Part shown: one piece after another, positions 1 to 10,489 of the stretch
Layout: every line of letters begins with the position of its first letter
How positions within the stretch are numbered: position 1 is the first letter of the stretch
DNA from: Pseudopedobacter sp037968815
Lineage (GTDB): Bacteria > Bacteroidota > Bacteroidia > Sphingobacteriales > Sphingobacteriaceae
DNA: 64,000 nt
Direction of reading: 5' to 3'
Assembly (NCBI GenBank): GCA_037968815.1
Contig: JBBKWF010000002.1
Coordinates: 1 to 64,000 of the forward strand
Translations under genes and position numbers: made by a program
The notes under the pieces: generated by a model
What the model saw: only the letters and a program-made list of their open reading frames with translations
Databases searched by the model: none
Told to the model about the DNA's origin: nothing

Positions 1-79
1 CAACAACCTTCAGTTTAAAAGATAGGCTGTAATCCTTTGAGCTTCTTCTAACATACTCATTCTCTGTTTCTTCTTTCAT
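1..79 (-). CDS. IS3-family transposase OrfA, N-terminal fragment (runs off window)
   Basis: Only the first 26 codons lie in the window. They start at the ATG whose complement is at 77-79 and run leftward off the edge. The translation begins MKEETENEYVRRSSKDYSLS and continues with FKLKVV, which resembles the helix-turn-helix start of IS3/IS150-group OrfA proteins (a YxLxFKLxVV pattern). A candidate terminal repeat lies just outside it at 94-118. The family call rests on this short stretch and should be treated as likely, not certain. The remaining OrfA and the OrfB integrase would lie outside the window. Confidence 0.55.
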   Translation of the reverse strand, partial: MKEETENEYVRRSSKDYSLSFKLKVV

Positions 80-93
80 AACATTACTGTTTG

Positions 94-118
94 TGTAACG
101 TTATTTCAGGACGAGACA
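94..118 (-). repeat. Candidate left terminal inverted repeat of the IS3-type element
   Basis: Read on the minus strand this 25-nt stretch starts TGTCTCGTCCTG and ends AACGTTACA. It sits 15 nt upstream of the transposase start, and TG...CA ends are typical of IS3-family termini. The other end is outside the window, so the match cannot be confirmed here. Confidence 0.4.
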
Positions 119-126
119 TTCAAGAC

Positions 127-162
127 AAAAAAACCGCTCTCAATTTTGAGAGCGGTTTTTTT
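127..162. terminator. Bidirectional rho-independent terminator
   Basis: CCGCTCTCA and TGAGAGCGG form a perfect GC-rich stem around a 4-nt loop, flanked by seven A on the left and seven T on the right, so it works in both directions. It lies 157 nt beyond the sprA stop and probably ends the maeB-ruvA-sprA transcript. It may also insulate that transcript from the neighbouring IS element. Confidence 0.85.
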
Positions 163-318
163 ATGGAGTTTAGTGAAACAACCTCTACGTTTAACTCATT
201 TTTAAATGTGTTACGGTGATAACACCGACTAAAAGGTAGAAGTGTGTAAGCTACCGCGTGAAACACGTTTATAAGATATCACCTATCGATTTTAGAACCA
301 CCAAATTAAAGCAATAAC

Positions 319-3300
319 CTACTGTATCGTAAACCTTAAGTTAATCCCAAAATTGGTAAACGCTGTAACAAATGTTTGCGATGTATAAGGCTTAGTCACG
401 TTTGAATCGTAAAACAACCTTATATTAAAACGTTGGTTAAGCACATAATCAATACTTGGTCTAAAGGTGATGTTTTTTGATCCTCCAGATATTTCTGGAT
501 CATCTACATCTGCTCGGTAAATCACTGTTTTATTATCTCTAATGGCAATATCCAACTTAAAGTTTAAATCATTTTTAAGGTTTACACTTTTAAACAGACC
601 AAATGGGAACCTGAAATCCGAGGTACGGTAACCAAAACCAATAACAAAAGCTTGATCTTTTTGCGATGCTAATTGACTGTTTGCTAAACTCAAACTCATT
701 GATCGTGATTTACGATACTCAACATTTGCAGTCATGTTATTCTTCATTCGCATATCAATACCTAAAAGAGGTACAAATTGCTCAAACAAAGTAACCTGAG
801 AGAATTGGTAGAACGGAAGGAAGTCTCCTTGATTATCTCTAACATCTACTGCTCCGTTAGATTCACTATATCTAATTAATGAAGTATATCCGTTTACGTT
901 ATAAGTTGAACTATAACCGTGGGATAAATCAAAAGCTGAGAAAAACTTGCTAATAGCATCTACTTTCACCAATCCATTATACGTTAATCTCCAATTTGGG
1001 ATAGGTATTTTAGGCATTTTGGTTAAGCTTGCACTGTTAGCATCCTTGTTTCTGTAAGCCGCTAAGAACGCAGGTATTACTACTTCTTGCGAGCTTTTTC
1101 CGAAACCGTCTGCAAAACCATCAGTATCTACACCAGCACTATTGGGATTCTCTCCACCTAACCTCCGCGAAACCACGGTACGGTTAGCCAAAAACTGTTG
1201 AAAAACAGCAGACGTTTTTGATGCGTTTTTATCTTTAAAAGCACTTCCTAAAGCAATCATACTAATGCTATAATCACCAGTTGTAATTGGATTTAAGGCT
1301 TCAAAACCTTGTGCCGAATTATTGTACCTAAAGTTGGTGCTAAAGTTTTTACTGCTATTCTTAAACGCTGTGAGCTCTATCCTGAAATCCTTAAATGGTT
1401 CAATAGTTCCACGTAAATTAAGTTTTTCATTTAAGCTGTTAACGTAAAGTTGATTTTGTAAAGTATCATTTGTTAACCAGCCGTTTTGTAAAGCCTTAAA
1501 TCTAATATCTGCCTGTGAGCCTAAAAGGAAACCAACACCCGGCGAATTTGCATCAAAATTATAACCGAAAGCATCAGTTGTTGGCGTATAACCCGGTAAA
1601 AAAGTTCCATCGTTACGGATGTATGATCCACTTAAGTTTTTAACACTTGCTAAAGCATTCAAAAACACTTTCCCCACGGCGCTACCAGTGCTGTCATTAC
1701 TATTATTTAAACGCCTAAACACACCAAACTTATTATAAAGCAGATTCATGTTTAAGGTTGGGTTTACTTGTATTGTTCTAGAGTTTTGAATGTTGTTACC
1801 AAAATCAATAGTTGGGTCGTTAAGTGTTAACAATGGCTCAGTAACCCAAGTAAACTGGGTTTGATAACGGGTAAGTATATTAATAAAATCTAAGCCCGGT
1901 ATTTTGTTTAATGGCACCGCATAAGAAAGACTAACTGTATGGTTATAGTTTGTGGTACGCCCTAAACGTTTCAAATTGTTCCACATTGTATCTCTCTTTA
2001 AACCTGTGATACGTCCTTCTGGTTCATCAACTACTGATAAGTTTGTTGCGTTAAAATCTAGTTTCAACGATTTTGTTAAATCCCAGCTTATACCGTACAA
2101 CCTATTAATCTGGAAGTTTTTATTAAATGAAGTTCTAATTGGAATAAAGTTATTCGGATCATTATCCCTCAATGTATTTTCAGAATACAACCTATTAAGT
2201 TCTATTCTAAAGTTTAATACTGACGGCAATAAACTGAAATTAAAATCTTTAAGTAGGTTCAGGTATTTTGATTTAACGGCTTTGTTAAAAGGTGAAATAA
2301 ACTTGGCTGGGTTATTAAAATCATAAGCCAAAGCACCACGATATGTTTTTTGCTCGGTATTTTTATTGATAAAATCGCGATGACCGTACTCGGTATAAGC
2401 GTACGTTAAGCTCCAGTTTTCAACATCCCAAAGATGATTTTTAGCATTTGGATCTGTTTTAATTTTACGCACATTGGTAAAGTTAATGCTACGGCGTTGC
2501 GTATAATCTTGAGCATAATTTAAAATAGAATCTCTGGTTTGAGCAGATACGTTGTTTAAAACATTTTTAAGCTCAATATCCGGATTACGAGGATCATATT
2601 GTGGGGTACTTAACTGACTGGAGTAGTTAATGAACATTGGAATTTTTATCCCCGATTTCTGTGGGAAGAACTTACCCAACTCTAAGCTAGATGAAACATC
2701 AAAAAAGCGATCATCAGAACGGCTTATCTCACTTACTCTTTGCTCTAAAGAACCAAAACCTATGGTGCTTTTATTTGCTGAAACGGTTACATCACCAAAA
2801 TCGGCAAGCTTAGCATTCATTCTTGCTGTTGCAGCCCAACCTCCACGTTCGTCAAAATCAGTTAAACGTAATTCGTTAAACCAAACCTCGGCAGTTTTAT
2901 CCAAGCCATCATCATTTACTGAAGCGTTAGTGTTTAAAGGATTTCTAACACCCAACATCATTACCCTTAGCTTGCTCAAATCTGGCTGACCTTTAACTGT
3001 TATGATATTTACTCCATCAGAATAAGTATAAGGAACGTTAACAGGCCAAGGTTGTCCCGTAGACATATCATTATTCCTAGCGGTTTTTGCCAATTGGAAA
3101 AGTCGGAACTCAACATTAATTCGGTTTTCTATTGGCCACACCAATTCAGGGTCCCGAGAAAGAGGATTAGTAACTTTAGTAGGAACTTGGTATTCGTAAT
3201 AGTTATCCTGATAATCGGTACCAATTCTAATAAATGCATTTACATCACCGTCTCTTAATTGGTCGCCTTCGGCATGGATGTACATTTGCATACGCTTATA

Positions 3301-6300
3301 AGAACGTACATCATTCAATGTAGTTTTAAACGCTGCTCTTGCATAACCATCCCTTAAATTTTTAACCACTATAGATAAAGATTGCTCATTTTGGCGGGTA
3401 TCTCCCCTAAAATTAGAAACGTCTTTTTCTGTTGGGATGCCTGGTGGAATTACGTATGGAATAGGTGTACGCGTTCCGTTTTCATCTAAGTTTACAGTGC
3501 TAACATCAAGTGTTGAATTATCTAAACCCGGGTTATTTAACGCAGGGTCTGCCATTACTTTTGCAGGAGTATTTTCTGAATTAAACCTTCTCCACTCACC
3601 ACGTACTAACTGCAAACGAGCAAACCTTAATACGGTAGTATCTGCAAAATCAGTCATAAACATCCGCATAAAACGAATAGATTTAAAATCTTGAATGTTG
3701 CCCACTTTATTATTAAACTGCGCAATCGGAATTTTCATCTGATACCAGTTTAAAGTTTGTTTTTCGCCGTTTGCTAAACTTACTGTTGAGGTTACTTTAT
3801 CGGTTACAAAGCCTTGGCCTACAATTAAATCTTGCGGGCGTATACTTACTTTATATTCAAAATATTCATCAGCTTTTGAAGAGTTGTTATCTCTGTTGAT
3901 ATCTTCGCCATCAGGGTAAGAGGTAGATGCAGAGTTTTCAATTCCAGTTGCATCTAAAGATTGTTGAGTAGTTTTTGAGTTTCCCTCGGTACCGTTATAG
4001 TTTTCGTAACGCTTTAAAATCCCAGCACTTAGTTGGTCAAGGTTATCGCCACGGTAATAGACATAATCATCTGATGATGGATCATTACGGAACTGGTTTG
4101 CCGCTTGTGGTGATAATAATGAGGTCACCTGATTAACAATTGCTTGATATTTAGTTTGCTCACCTTCGTTAGTTAAACCGTCTAAACCTACATCCTGTGC
4201 TTCACGAGCATTGGCATCATTATCAAACGCTTGGATAACTGGTTGTAACCTTGGTACTCTCCCCCAAACTGTTTCATCCGTTTTGGTTAAATCCCCATCT
4301 GCCGGTAAACCGTTCTCTAAACTTTTACGACCATCCTTTAAGATATCTTCGGATATATTACCTATGTTAAAATATAAATCTCCACCCTGTGAATTTTGTT
4401 TATAGATAAAAGGATCTAACACCCAAAATTCAATAAACTCAATATTTAAAGCCTCGAAATCGTTGGTTTCAATTTTACGGAACATACCGCCCCATCGGCT
4501 TTTTGGATTGTTTAACGTTCCATCAGTATTTAAACCTGTTGTAGTAAAGTTATATGGTCCACGCAACATTGGGTAATAAGCCAAGTTCAATGTTGATAAG
4601 CTTAATAAAGTACCTGTTGCTGTCTGTTTAAACGGAAAAACCTCTGTTTCCAAAACCTCTCTTACGTAATGGTTTGAAAGTTCAGTTTTATTGTTTCTTA
4701 TATTCCCAGGAGTAAAGCTACTACTGCTGCTGTAGAATACCGGATCAATATTAAAGAAAGATAGTTTTGCCCGATTAAATCCGTATGATAAATCATTTGA
4801 AGATTGAGATTCTGGAAATAATTGAGGTGTACCAGAAATTTGCCAAACCGAAGAACTTTTTAAATCTATCACAGATCTTGCGCCTTCAAAATCATCTAAA
4901 TAACTTGTTCCGCCACTGTTGCCTGCAAAATCTAAAGCTTTGGGGTGACCGGGATTAAACTTGGCAAACTCTCCATTGAAAGTGATAGAAGATGTTTCTT
5001 TGGTGGATAAAAATGGAAGTTTATCAACCATACGGGTTAAAAACCTAGAGTTTGTGCTGTAATTTAAATCAAAACCATAAATACTATTAGAGATTGATTC
5101 CTCACCAAAATTAATTTTTTGGGTAAGTGGCGTTTCTTTTAAGCTTAAAAAAGTAGCCCCTACATTAAAATTATCATTAACCCGATAATCTAATCTTGTA
5201 CCAAATAACGATTTCTGTTGAATACCAAAAAGTTCGTTACTTTCTAGTTTAATTTTAATTGGTTGCCCCGAGTTTAATAAGGCATCATTCAATATTTTAA
5301 CACGTCCAATGTTGTAATCAACCGTATAATCAGCACCTTCTGTTAGCATTAAAGTACCGGCCGTAACCACTACAGAACCTTCAGGTACATTAATAGCGTT
5401 TAATTGAAACTCTGAACTTACTTGCGATTGGTAGGTACCTTTAATCACATATCTGTTTAAGCCCGGAAATAATTGCTGTGCTACTGTTTTGGTAGAATCG
5501 TAAAGCGGTTGGTAAACGTATTTATCAATTAAATTTTGCTCTGATACGGGTACAAATTGAGAAGCTAAATCCTTACCGAAAGGTTCAATAGTTGGAAATA
5601 TAATACGTCCGTTTTGTGCATCAATGGTTAAGCCTTGTAAAAAATCAAAATATCCATCAGGGCTTTTTGCACCCTGCTGGTTTAACCTATCTAAGTTTAC
5701 TACTTGCAACCATAGTTTACCGTTCAAATTTTGTCCTTCGGTAATTAAAGGCTTTTCAATTCCGGCCTCATCATCTAACCTAAAAATATTAAGATTAAAA
5801 TCTGTTGGACTAATTTGATACGCACCAATAGAATAGATGTTTTTCATCATCAAATCCCAAAGTGGCAAATTGGTTTTTGTGGTTTCGTTTTTAAGTAATT
5901 TAGTATATAAAACCTGTGGATTTTCTGGCGCTACTAGTATATCAGTAGAAAATTCACCCACTTGATACTCCACACCATTAACGCTGTAACGATAAGCTAC
6001 AGACAAAATTTCATCAGAATTTAAGGCATTATTTAGCGAGATATAACCTAATTGAGGGTTTAAAGTATACTCCCTATCAGTTAATTTACGAGCGTAGGTT
6101 AATTTATTATAATTATCTAAGTTACCCGAACCTTGAAAAAAGTTATCTATATCGTTAGAATTCGTTTGGCGAGCTGTAGCCGGAATCTGTTGTAATAAAT
6201 TATTGGATTGTTGCGTAAAACCGGGTCCATTAAAAGCCGCTGGTAAACCAGAAAACCCGGCACCACCTTGGAAAAGTGCTGTGTTATAAGGTTGATTTTC

Positions 6301-7365
6301 TCCTAAATCTAGAAAAGCCAATACATCTCTAGAATCTGTTGTGCTATTGGTTTTGTTAGTTACCCAAACCTCAATTTTTGTAATGTTGGTGTTTGAAGAA
6401 ATAATAGGCAAGTTTGATAAAGCCCGATTGTAATTGTTACGGAAATACTGCGCCAAAAAGTAGTGCTTGTTGGCTTCATAATTATCTGTACTTAAACTAA
6501 ACTCGTTTTGCTGTGCACCATTGGTAATATTGATTTCTTTTGATTGCGATTTTTGTTGCGAAAACATGGTAGTTACACCTAAACGCCCAAACTGTAGTTG
6601 AGCTTTCACCCCAAATAATGCTTGGCTACCACTTATTAAAGTAGTGTTTAAAGGAAAATTTACAATACCCGCTTCAATTTTCTTGATGATTTCGTCTTTA
6701 CCTCCAGTATACTCAAGCTTCACCTGGTTTTCAAAATCAAACTGTGCTTCAGTATTATAATTGGTGCTAATTTTAAGCTTTTCGCCAATATTACCCACTA
6801 AATTCATTTGGATACGTTGGTCGAAATCAAAATTACCCTGTTTACGTTGGCGTTCGTTAAAAAGCGGATTTTCGTTTCTATTGATTCTACCAGAAAACGT
6901 TAAATCTGCCGAACCTCTGGGCTGTATGTTAATGGTGTTTCCTCCAAAAATCTTCTCGAAAGCTTTACTTTGTACTTTTACTTCGGGAATAAAATCTTCT
7001 TTATCGGTAGGTGCTTTGCTAGTGCTTACTAAGGTTTTCCAATAAGCGTTAATAATATTTTTTTCTTCAATTTCTTGATATTCTTTGAAGGTTAAATACT
7101 GAGGAGCTTTAATCAACTTATCGCCCAGCATTTCTTTAACCACGTATTTTTTGGTTACTGGGTCATAGGTTATTGTCTTTTTTATGGCCTGAGGATGCTC
7201 CAAAAACAGCCCGCTTTTACCAAAAAAAGGAGTTACATAAGTATCTTCTACAGGAAATTTAAGCCTTAAAGAATCTGTGCTGGTATCCTGCGCCGAAGCG
7301 TAATTATTTACGCATAAGCCAATAATACTCACATAGATAAATAGCCTAGTAAAATTAATTTTCAA
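319..7365 (-). CDS. sprA: SprA (Sov), outer-membrane translocon of the type IX secretion system
   Basis: This 2348-residue protein begins with a Sec signal peptide (MKINFTRLFIYVSIIGLCVN, cleavage after ASA). Its size matches the SprA/Sov family (about 2300-2500 residues), the giant 36-strand barrel through which type IX substrates cross the outer membrane. In gliding members SprA also serves the motility adhesins. Repeated beta-rich blocks and an aromatic-rich C-terminus ending NLRFTIQ fit a barrel. It is the last gene of a minus-strand group behind maeB and ruvA, 24 nt after the ruvA stop, an order common in Bacteroidota. No frameshift is seen over 7 kb. I am confident of the family. Whether this organism glides cannot be told here. 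Confidence 0.95.
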   Translation of the reverse strand: MKINFTRLFIYVSIIGLCVNNYASAQDTSTDSLRLKFPVEDTYVTPFFGKSGLFLEHPQAIKKTITYDPVTKKYVVKEMLGDKLIKAPQYLTFKEYQEIEEKNIINAYWKTLVSTSKAPTDKEDFIPEVKVQSKAFEKIFGGNTINIQPRGSADLTFSGRINRNENPLFNERQRKQGNFDFDQRIQMNLVGNIGEKLKISTNYNTEAQFDFENQVKLEYTGGKDEIIKKIEAGIVNFPLNTTLISGSQALFGVKAQLQFGRLGVTTMFSQQKSQSKEINITNGAQQNEFSLSTDNYEANKHYFLAQYFRNNYNRALSNLPIISSNTNITKIEVWVTNKTNSTTDSRDVLAFLDLGENQPYNTALFQGGAGFSGLPAAFNGPGFTQQSNNLLQQIPATARQTNSNDIDNFFQGSGNLDNYNKLTYARKLTDREYTLNPQLGYISLNNALNSDEILSVAYRYSVNGVEYQVGEFSTDILVAPENPQVLYTKLLKNETTKTNLPLWDLMMKNIYSIGAYQISPTDFNLNIFRLDDEAGIEKPLITEGQNLNGKLWLQVVNLDRLNQQGAKSPDGYFDFLQGLTIDAQNGRIIFPTIEPFGKDLASQFVPVSEQNLIDKYVYQPLYDSTKTVAQQLFPGLNRYVIKGTYQSQVSSEFQLNAINVPEGSVVVTAGTLMLTEGADYTVDYNIGRVKILNDALLNSGQPIKIKLESNELFGIQQKSLFGTRLDYRVNDNFNVGATFLSLKETPLTQKINFGEESISNSIYGFDLNYSTNSRFLTRMVDKLPFLSTKETSSITFNGEFAKFNPGHPKALDFAGNSGGTSYLDDFEGARSVIDLKSSSVWQISGTPQLFPESQSSNDLSYGFNRAKLSFFNIDPVFYSSSSSFTPGNIRNNKTELSNHYVREVLETEVFPFKQTATGTLLSLSTLNLAYYPMLRGPYNFTTTGLNTDGTLNNPKSRWGGMFRKIETNDFEALNIEFIEFWVLDPFIYKQNSQGGDLYFNIGNISEDILKDGRKSLENGLPADGDLTKTDETVWGRVPRLQPVIQAFDNDANAREAQDVGLDGLTNEGEQTKYQAIVNQVTSLLSPQAANQFRNDPSSDDYVYYRGDNLDQLSAGILKRYENYNGTEGNSKTTQQSLDATGIENSASTSYPDGEDINRDNNSSKADEYFEYKVSIRPQDLIVGQGFVTDKVTSTVSLANGEKQTLNWYQMKIPIAQFNNKVGNIQDFKSIRFMRMFMTDFADTTVLRFARLQLVRGEWRRFNSENTPAKVMADPALNNPGLDNSTLDVSTVNLDENGTRTPIPYVIPPGIPTEKDVSNFRGDTRQNEQSLSIVVKNLRDGYARAAFKTTLNDVRSYKRMQMYIHAEGDQLRDGDVNAFIRIGTDYQDNYYEYQVPTKVTNPLSRDPELVWPIENRINVEFRLFQLAKTARNNDMSTGQPWPVNVPYTYSDGVNIITVKGQPDLSKLRVMMLGVRNPLNTNASVNDDGLDKTAEVWFNELRLTDFDERGGWAATARMNAKLADFGDVTVSANKSTIGFGSLEQRVSEISRSDDRFFDVSSSLELGKFFPQKSGIKIPMFINYSSQLSTPQYDPRNPDIELKNVLNNVSAQTRDSILNYAQDYTQRRSINFTNVRKIKTDPNAKNHLWDVENWSLTYAYTEYGHRDFINKNTEQKTYRGALAYDFNNPAKFISPFNKAVKSKYLNLLKDFNFSLLPSVLNFRIELNRLYSENTLRDNDPNNFIPIRTSFNKNFQINRLYGISWDLTKSLKLDFNATNLSVVDEPEGRITGLKRDTMWNNLKRLGRTTNYNHTVSLSYAVPLNKIPGLDFINILTRYQTQFTWVTEPLLTLNDPTIDFGNNIQNSRTIQVNPTLNMNLLYNKFGVFRRLNNSNDSTGSAVGKVFLNALASVKNLSGSYIRNDGTFLPGYTPTTDAFGYNFDANSPGVGFLLGSQADIRFKALQNGWLTNDTLQNQLYVNSLNEKLNLRGTIEPFKDFRIELTAFKNSSKNFSTNFRYNNSAQGFEALNPITTGDYSISMIALGSAFKDKNASKTSAVFQQFLANRTVVSRRLGGENPNSAGVDTDGFADGFGKSSQEVVIPAFLAAYRNKDANSASLTKMPKIPIPNWRLTYNGLVKVDAISKFFSAFDLSHGYSSTYNVNGYTSLIRYSESNGAVDVRDNQGDFLPFYQFSQVTLFEQFVPLLGIDMRMKNNMTANVEYRKSRSMSLSLANSQLASQKDQAFVIGFGYRTSDFRFPFGLFKSVNLKNDLNFKLDIAIRDNKTVIYRADVDDPEISGGSKNITFRPSIDYVLNQRFNIRLFYDSNVTKPYTSQTFVTAFTNFGINLRFTIQ

Positions 7366-7389
7366 GCGTTTGTGATTTTTCAGTGGTAA

Positions 7390-7974
7390 TTATAAGGTTT
7401 TCAGCGCTAATTTTATGATACTTTCTACACTTAGTGGTTCTGCTGATGATTTAACCGCTGCATCAACTGCTTTTTCGGCAGTATTTTTAACAAAGCCCAA
7501 CATCACCAAAGCACTTAACGCTTCATCTTTAGAAGTATTATTTAGTGGCATAGAAATTAGCGTTCCCGGACCATCTTTTTTAAGTTTATCCTGCAATTCA
7601 ATAATTAAACGTTGGGCAGATTTTGGTCCAATCCCCTTAATTCGTTTAATCTGATTTACATCTCCTTGTACAATTGCCTGCTCAATTTCTGCGGGAGTAA
7701 TTGATGAAAGCATCATTCTACCCGTATTAGGTCCAATACCGTTTACAGAAATTAAATGTAAAAACAAACGTCGCTCACCTTCATCGGCAAAGCCATAAAG
7801 TGTATGCGAATCTTCTTTTACAGAAAGCCAAGTATATAATTTACAACGTTCCTGATCTTTTAATGCGCTGTAAGTATTTAGCGAAATATGTATATGGTAA
7901 CCAATTCCGCCAGTTTCTATCACTACATAAGCCGGGCATTTAAAGGCCAGCTTCCCATCTATATATTCGTACAT
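7390..7974 (-). CDS. ruvA: Holliday junction branch migration complex subunit RuvA
   Basis: At 194 residues it is the normal length for RuvA. RuvA tetramers bind four-way DNA junctions and recruit the RuvB motor for branch migration in recombinational repair. The N-terminal OB domain starts MYEYIDGKLAFKCPAYVVIE. Two helix-hairpin-helix motifs are visible, VNGIGPNTG near residue 77 and IKGIGPKSAQRLIIEL near 112. The short C-terminal domain that contacts RuvB begins around residue 145 (SKDEALSALVMLGF). It lies 42 nt downstream of maeB and 24 nt upstream of sprA, so it is probably co-transcribed with both. ruvB and ruvC are not in the window. Confidence 0.95.
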   Translation of the reverse strand: MYEYIDGKLAFKCPAYVVIETGGIGYHIHISLNTYSALKDQERCKLYTWLSVKEDSHTLYGFADEGERRLFLHLISVNGIGPNTGRMMLSSITPAEIEQAIVQGDVNQIKRIKGIGPKSAQRLIIELQDKLKKDGPGTLISMPLNNTSKDEALSALVMLGFVKNTAEKAVDAAVKSSAEPLSVESIIKLALKTL

Positions 7975-8016
7975 TTTTTTCTCTTTAATCGATTCTTACG
8001 AACCTCACTTAAGCTT

Positions 8017-10284
8017 TTATTTTTCTTTTGCTTGCGCATCAACTACAGCAATGGTTACCATATTTACAATTTCCCTTACCGAGCTTCCTAATTGCAACAC
8101 ATGTACTGATTTGTTCATCCCTAATAATATAGGTCCAACTGCTTCTGCACCACCTAATTCCTGCAATAATTTGTAAGCAATATTTCCGGCTTCTAAGGTA
8201 GGAAAAACTAAGGTATTAGCCGGTGCAGATTTTAATTTAGAAAACGGGAAATTATCAACCATTAATGCTGGGTTTAAAGCAAAGTTTGCCTGTATTTCTC
8301 CATCAACCACAATTTTAGGGTATTGCTCATGCAAAATTCTTACTGCCTCGCGAGTTTTAAAAGGAATTTCTCCGTCATTTGAACCGTAGTTTGAGTAAGA
8401 AAGTATAGCAATACGCGGCTTAATGTTAAATCGTTTTACCGATTCATTAACCAAAATGGTAATATCTACTAACTCTTCTGCGGTTGGGTTTACATTAATG
8501 GTGGTGTCAGCACAAAATATAGGACCTTTTTTAGTAAGCATTAGATACATACCGGCAACGCGGTTAACACCTTCTTCTGTACCAATAATTTGCAAAGCCG
8601 GCTTAACAGTAGTAGCGTAATTTTTGGTTAAACCTGATATTAAAGCATCGCCATCACCAAATTCAACCATTGATGCACCAAAATAATTACGATCTCTCAT
8701 CGCTTTTCTGGATTCGTATAAACTAATCCCTCTTCTTTGGCGCTTTTTGTATAAATTTTGAGCGTATTTCTCTAAAAGATCATCCTCTTCTAAAGGATCA
8801 ATAATTGCAACACCTTCTAAATCAAGCTCGTTTTCATCAATTATTTTTGTAATAGCTTTTCTGTTACCTAACAAGATAGGTATAGCAATTCCGTCATCTT
8901 TAACAATTTGTGCTGCTTTAAGTATTTTGTAATTATCGGCTTCAGCAAATACTACTCTTTTTGGAGCAGATGTGGCTTTGCTAGCAATTCCCCTCATCAA
9001 TGCATCATCCATTCCAAGACGACTTTTAAGCTCTTCCTTGTATTTTTCCCAATCCGTAATTGGATGTCTTGCAACACCAGAATCCATTGCTGCTTTTGCT
9101 ACCGCTGGCGCTACCGTTGTAATTAAACGGCTGTCCATAGGTTTTGGGATAATATATTCTTTCCCGTATTTTAAGTTTTTGGCGTTATAAGCTACATTAA
9201 TTGCTTCTGGAACATTTTCTTTAGCCAGTTCTGCAATTGCTTTTACTGCCGCCAGTTTCATTTCTTCGTTTATTGCGGTAGAACGCACATCTAAAGCGCC
9301 TCTAAAAATATACGGAAAGCCTAAAACGTTGTTTACTTGGTTTGGGTAATCAGACCGGCCAGTAGCCATGATAATATCCTTACGGGTTTTAATGGCAAGC
9401 TCATAAGCTATCTCAGGGTTAGGATTAGCCATTGCAAAAACAATTGGATTTTTCGCCATTGTTTTTAACGCGGCTGCGCTTAAAACATCGGCAGAAGAAA
9501 GGCCAATAAAAACATCAGCTTTATTAACAGCATCTTCTAAAGTGTGTAAATCTCTACTTGTTGCAAACTCAGCTTTGGTACCTTCTAAGTTTTCACGGTC
9601 GGCTCTTATCACCCCGCTCCTATCCAACATCACAATATTTTCTTTTCTTGCACCCAAAGCAACATATAAACGAGTACATGAAATAGCAGCGGCTCCAGCT
9701 CCGCTAATTACAATTGCAACGTCTTTCATCTTCTTTTTCTGAAGCTCACAAGCGTTAATTAAAGCCGCTGCAGATATAATTGCTGTCCCATGCTGATCGT
9801 CATGCATGACCGGAATTTTCATCTCGGCTTTTAACCTGCGTTCAATCTCAAAACACTCCGGAGCTTTAATATCTTCTAAGTTTACCCCACCAAAAGTAGG
9901 TTCTAAAGCTTTCACTATCTTCACAAAGTCGTCAACATTAGTAACATCAAGCTCTAAGTCAAAAACATCAATATCAGCGAAAATCTTAAACAATAAGCCC
10001 TTACCTTCCATTACCGGCTTACCGGCTTCTGGTCCAATATTACCTAAGCCCAAAACAGCAGTTCCGTTGCTTATAACAGCGACCAAATTACCTTTTGCAG
10101 TGTATTTATAAACATCTTCTACATTTTCAGCTATTTTTAAACAAGGCTCGGCAACTCCTGGAGAGTACGCTAAAGTCAAATCTCCCTGAGAAGCTGTTGG
10201 TTTTGTAGGGATAACCTCTATTTTACCGGGACGACCTTGGGAGTGATAATCCAAGGCATCTTGTTTTCTTCTAGATTTACTCAT
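8017..10284 (-). CDS. maeB: NADP-dependent malic enzyme with C-terminal phosphotransacetylase-like domain
   Basis: This 755-residue protein has the two-part structure of MaeB. Residues 1 to about 420 form the malic enzyme, which decarboxylates malate to pyruvate with reduction of NADP; visible motifs are YTAKGNLVAVIS, the substrate loop MHDDQHGTAI and the nucleotide-binding ISGAGAAAISC. Residues from about 430 to the end resemble phosphate acetyltransferase (VVFAEADNYKILKAAQIV onward), a domain that in E. coli MaeB acts in regulation and assembly and is not catalytic. It is the first gene of the maeB-ruvA-sprA group. The start at 10284 gives MSKSRRKQDALDYH, typical of the family. A role in supplying NADPH or pyruvate is inferred from family knowledge. 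Confidence 0.95.
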   Translation of the reverse strand: MSKSRRKQDALDYHSQGRPGKIEVIPTKPTASQGDLTLAYSPGVAEPCLKIAENVEDVYKYTAKGNLVAVISNGTAVLGLGNIGPEAGKPVMEGKGLLFKIFADIDVFDLELDVTNVDDFVKIVKALEPTFGGVNLEDIKAPECFEIERRLKAEMKIPVMHDDQHGTAIISAAALINACELQKKKMKDVAIVISGAGAAAISCTRLYVALGARKENIVMLDRSGVIRADRENLEGTKAEFATSRDLHTLEDAVNKADVFIGLSSADVLSAAALKTMAKNPIVFAMANPNPEIAYELAIKTRKDIIMATGRSDYPNQVNNVLGFPYIFRGALDVRSTAINEEMKLAAVKAIAELAKENVPEAINVAYNAKNLKYGKEYIIPKPMDSRLITTVAPAVAKAAMDSGVARHPITDWEKYKEELKSRLGMDDALMRGIASKATSAPKRVVFAEADNYKILKAAQIVKDDGIAIPILLGNRKAITKIIDENELDLEGVAIIDPLEEDDLLEKYAQNLYKKRQRRGISLYESRKAMRDRNYFGASMVEFGDGDALISGLTKNYATTVKPALQIIGTEEGVNRVAGMYLMLTKKGPIFCADTTINVNPTAEELVDITILVNESVKRFNIKPRIAILSYSNYGSNDGEIPFKTREAVRILHEQYPKIVVDGEIQANFALNPALMVDNFPFSKLKSAPANTLVFPTLEAGNIAYKLLQELGGAEAVGPILLGMNKSVHVLQLGSSVREIVNMVTIAVVDAQAKEK

Positions 10285-10489
10285 TGATTTAATGCTAAGT
10301 GGTTAAGTGTAAAATTACGATTCTTAAAACGGGACATGAAATAAAAATCACTCTAATTAATTATAACATAGACCGCATAATGCCAGAAAAAGACCGATAA
10401 TTTATTTTAAACCTATTTGAATATACCCCATAGGCATATTTAAAAAATTGATAGCTACTGACTATTTAGGCATTTAATTAAAAAACGTT

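Noticed and set aside
1952..2326. Plus-strand ORFs inside sprA
   Set aside because: They lack family character and are shadows of a long, well-supported gene.
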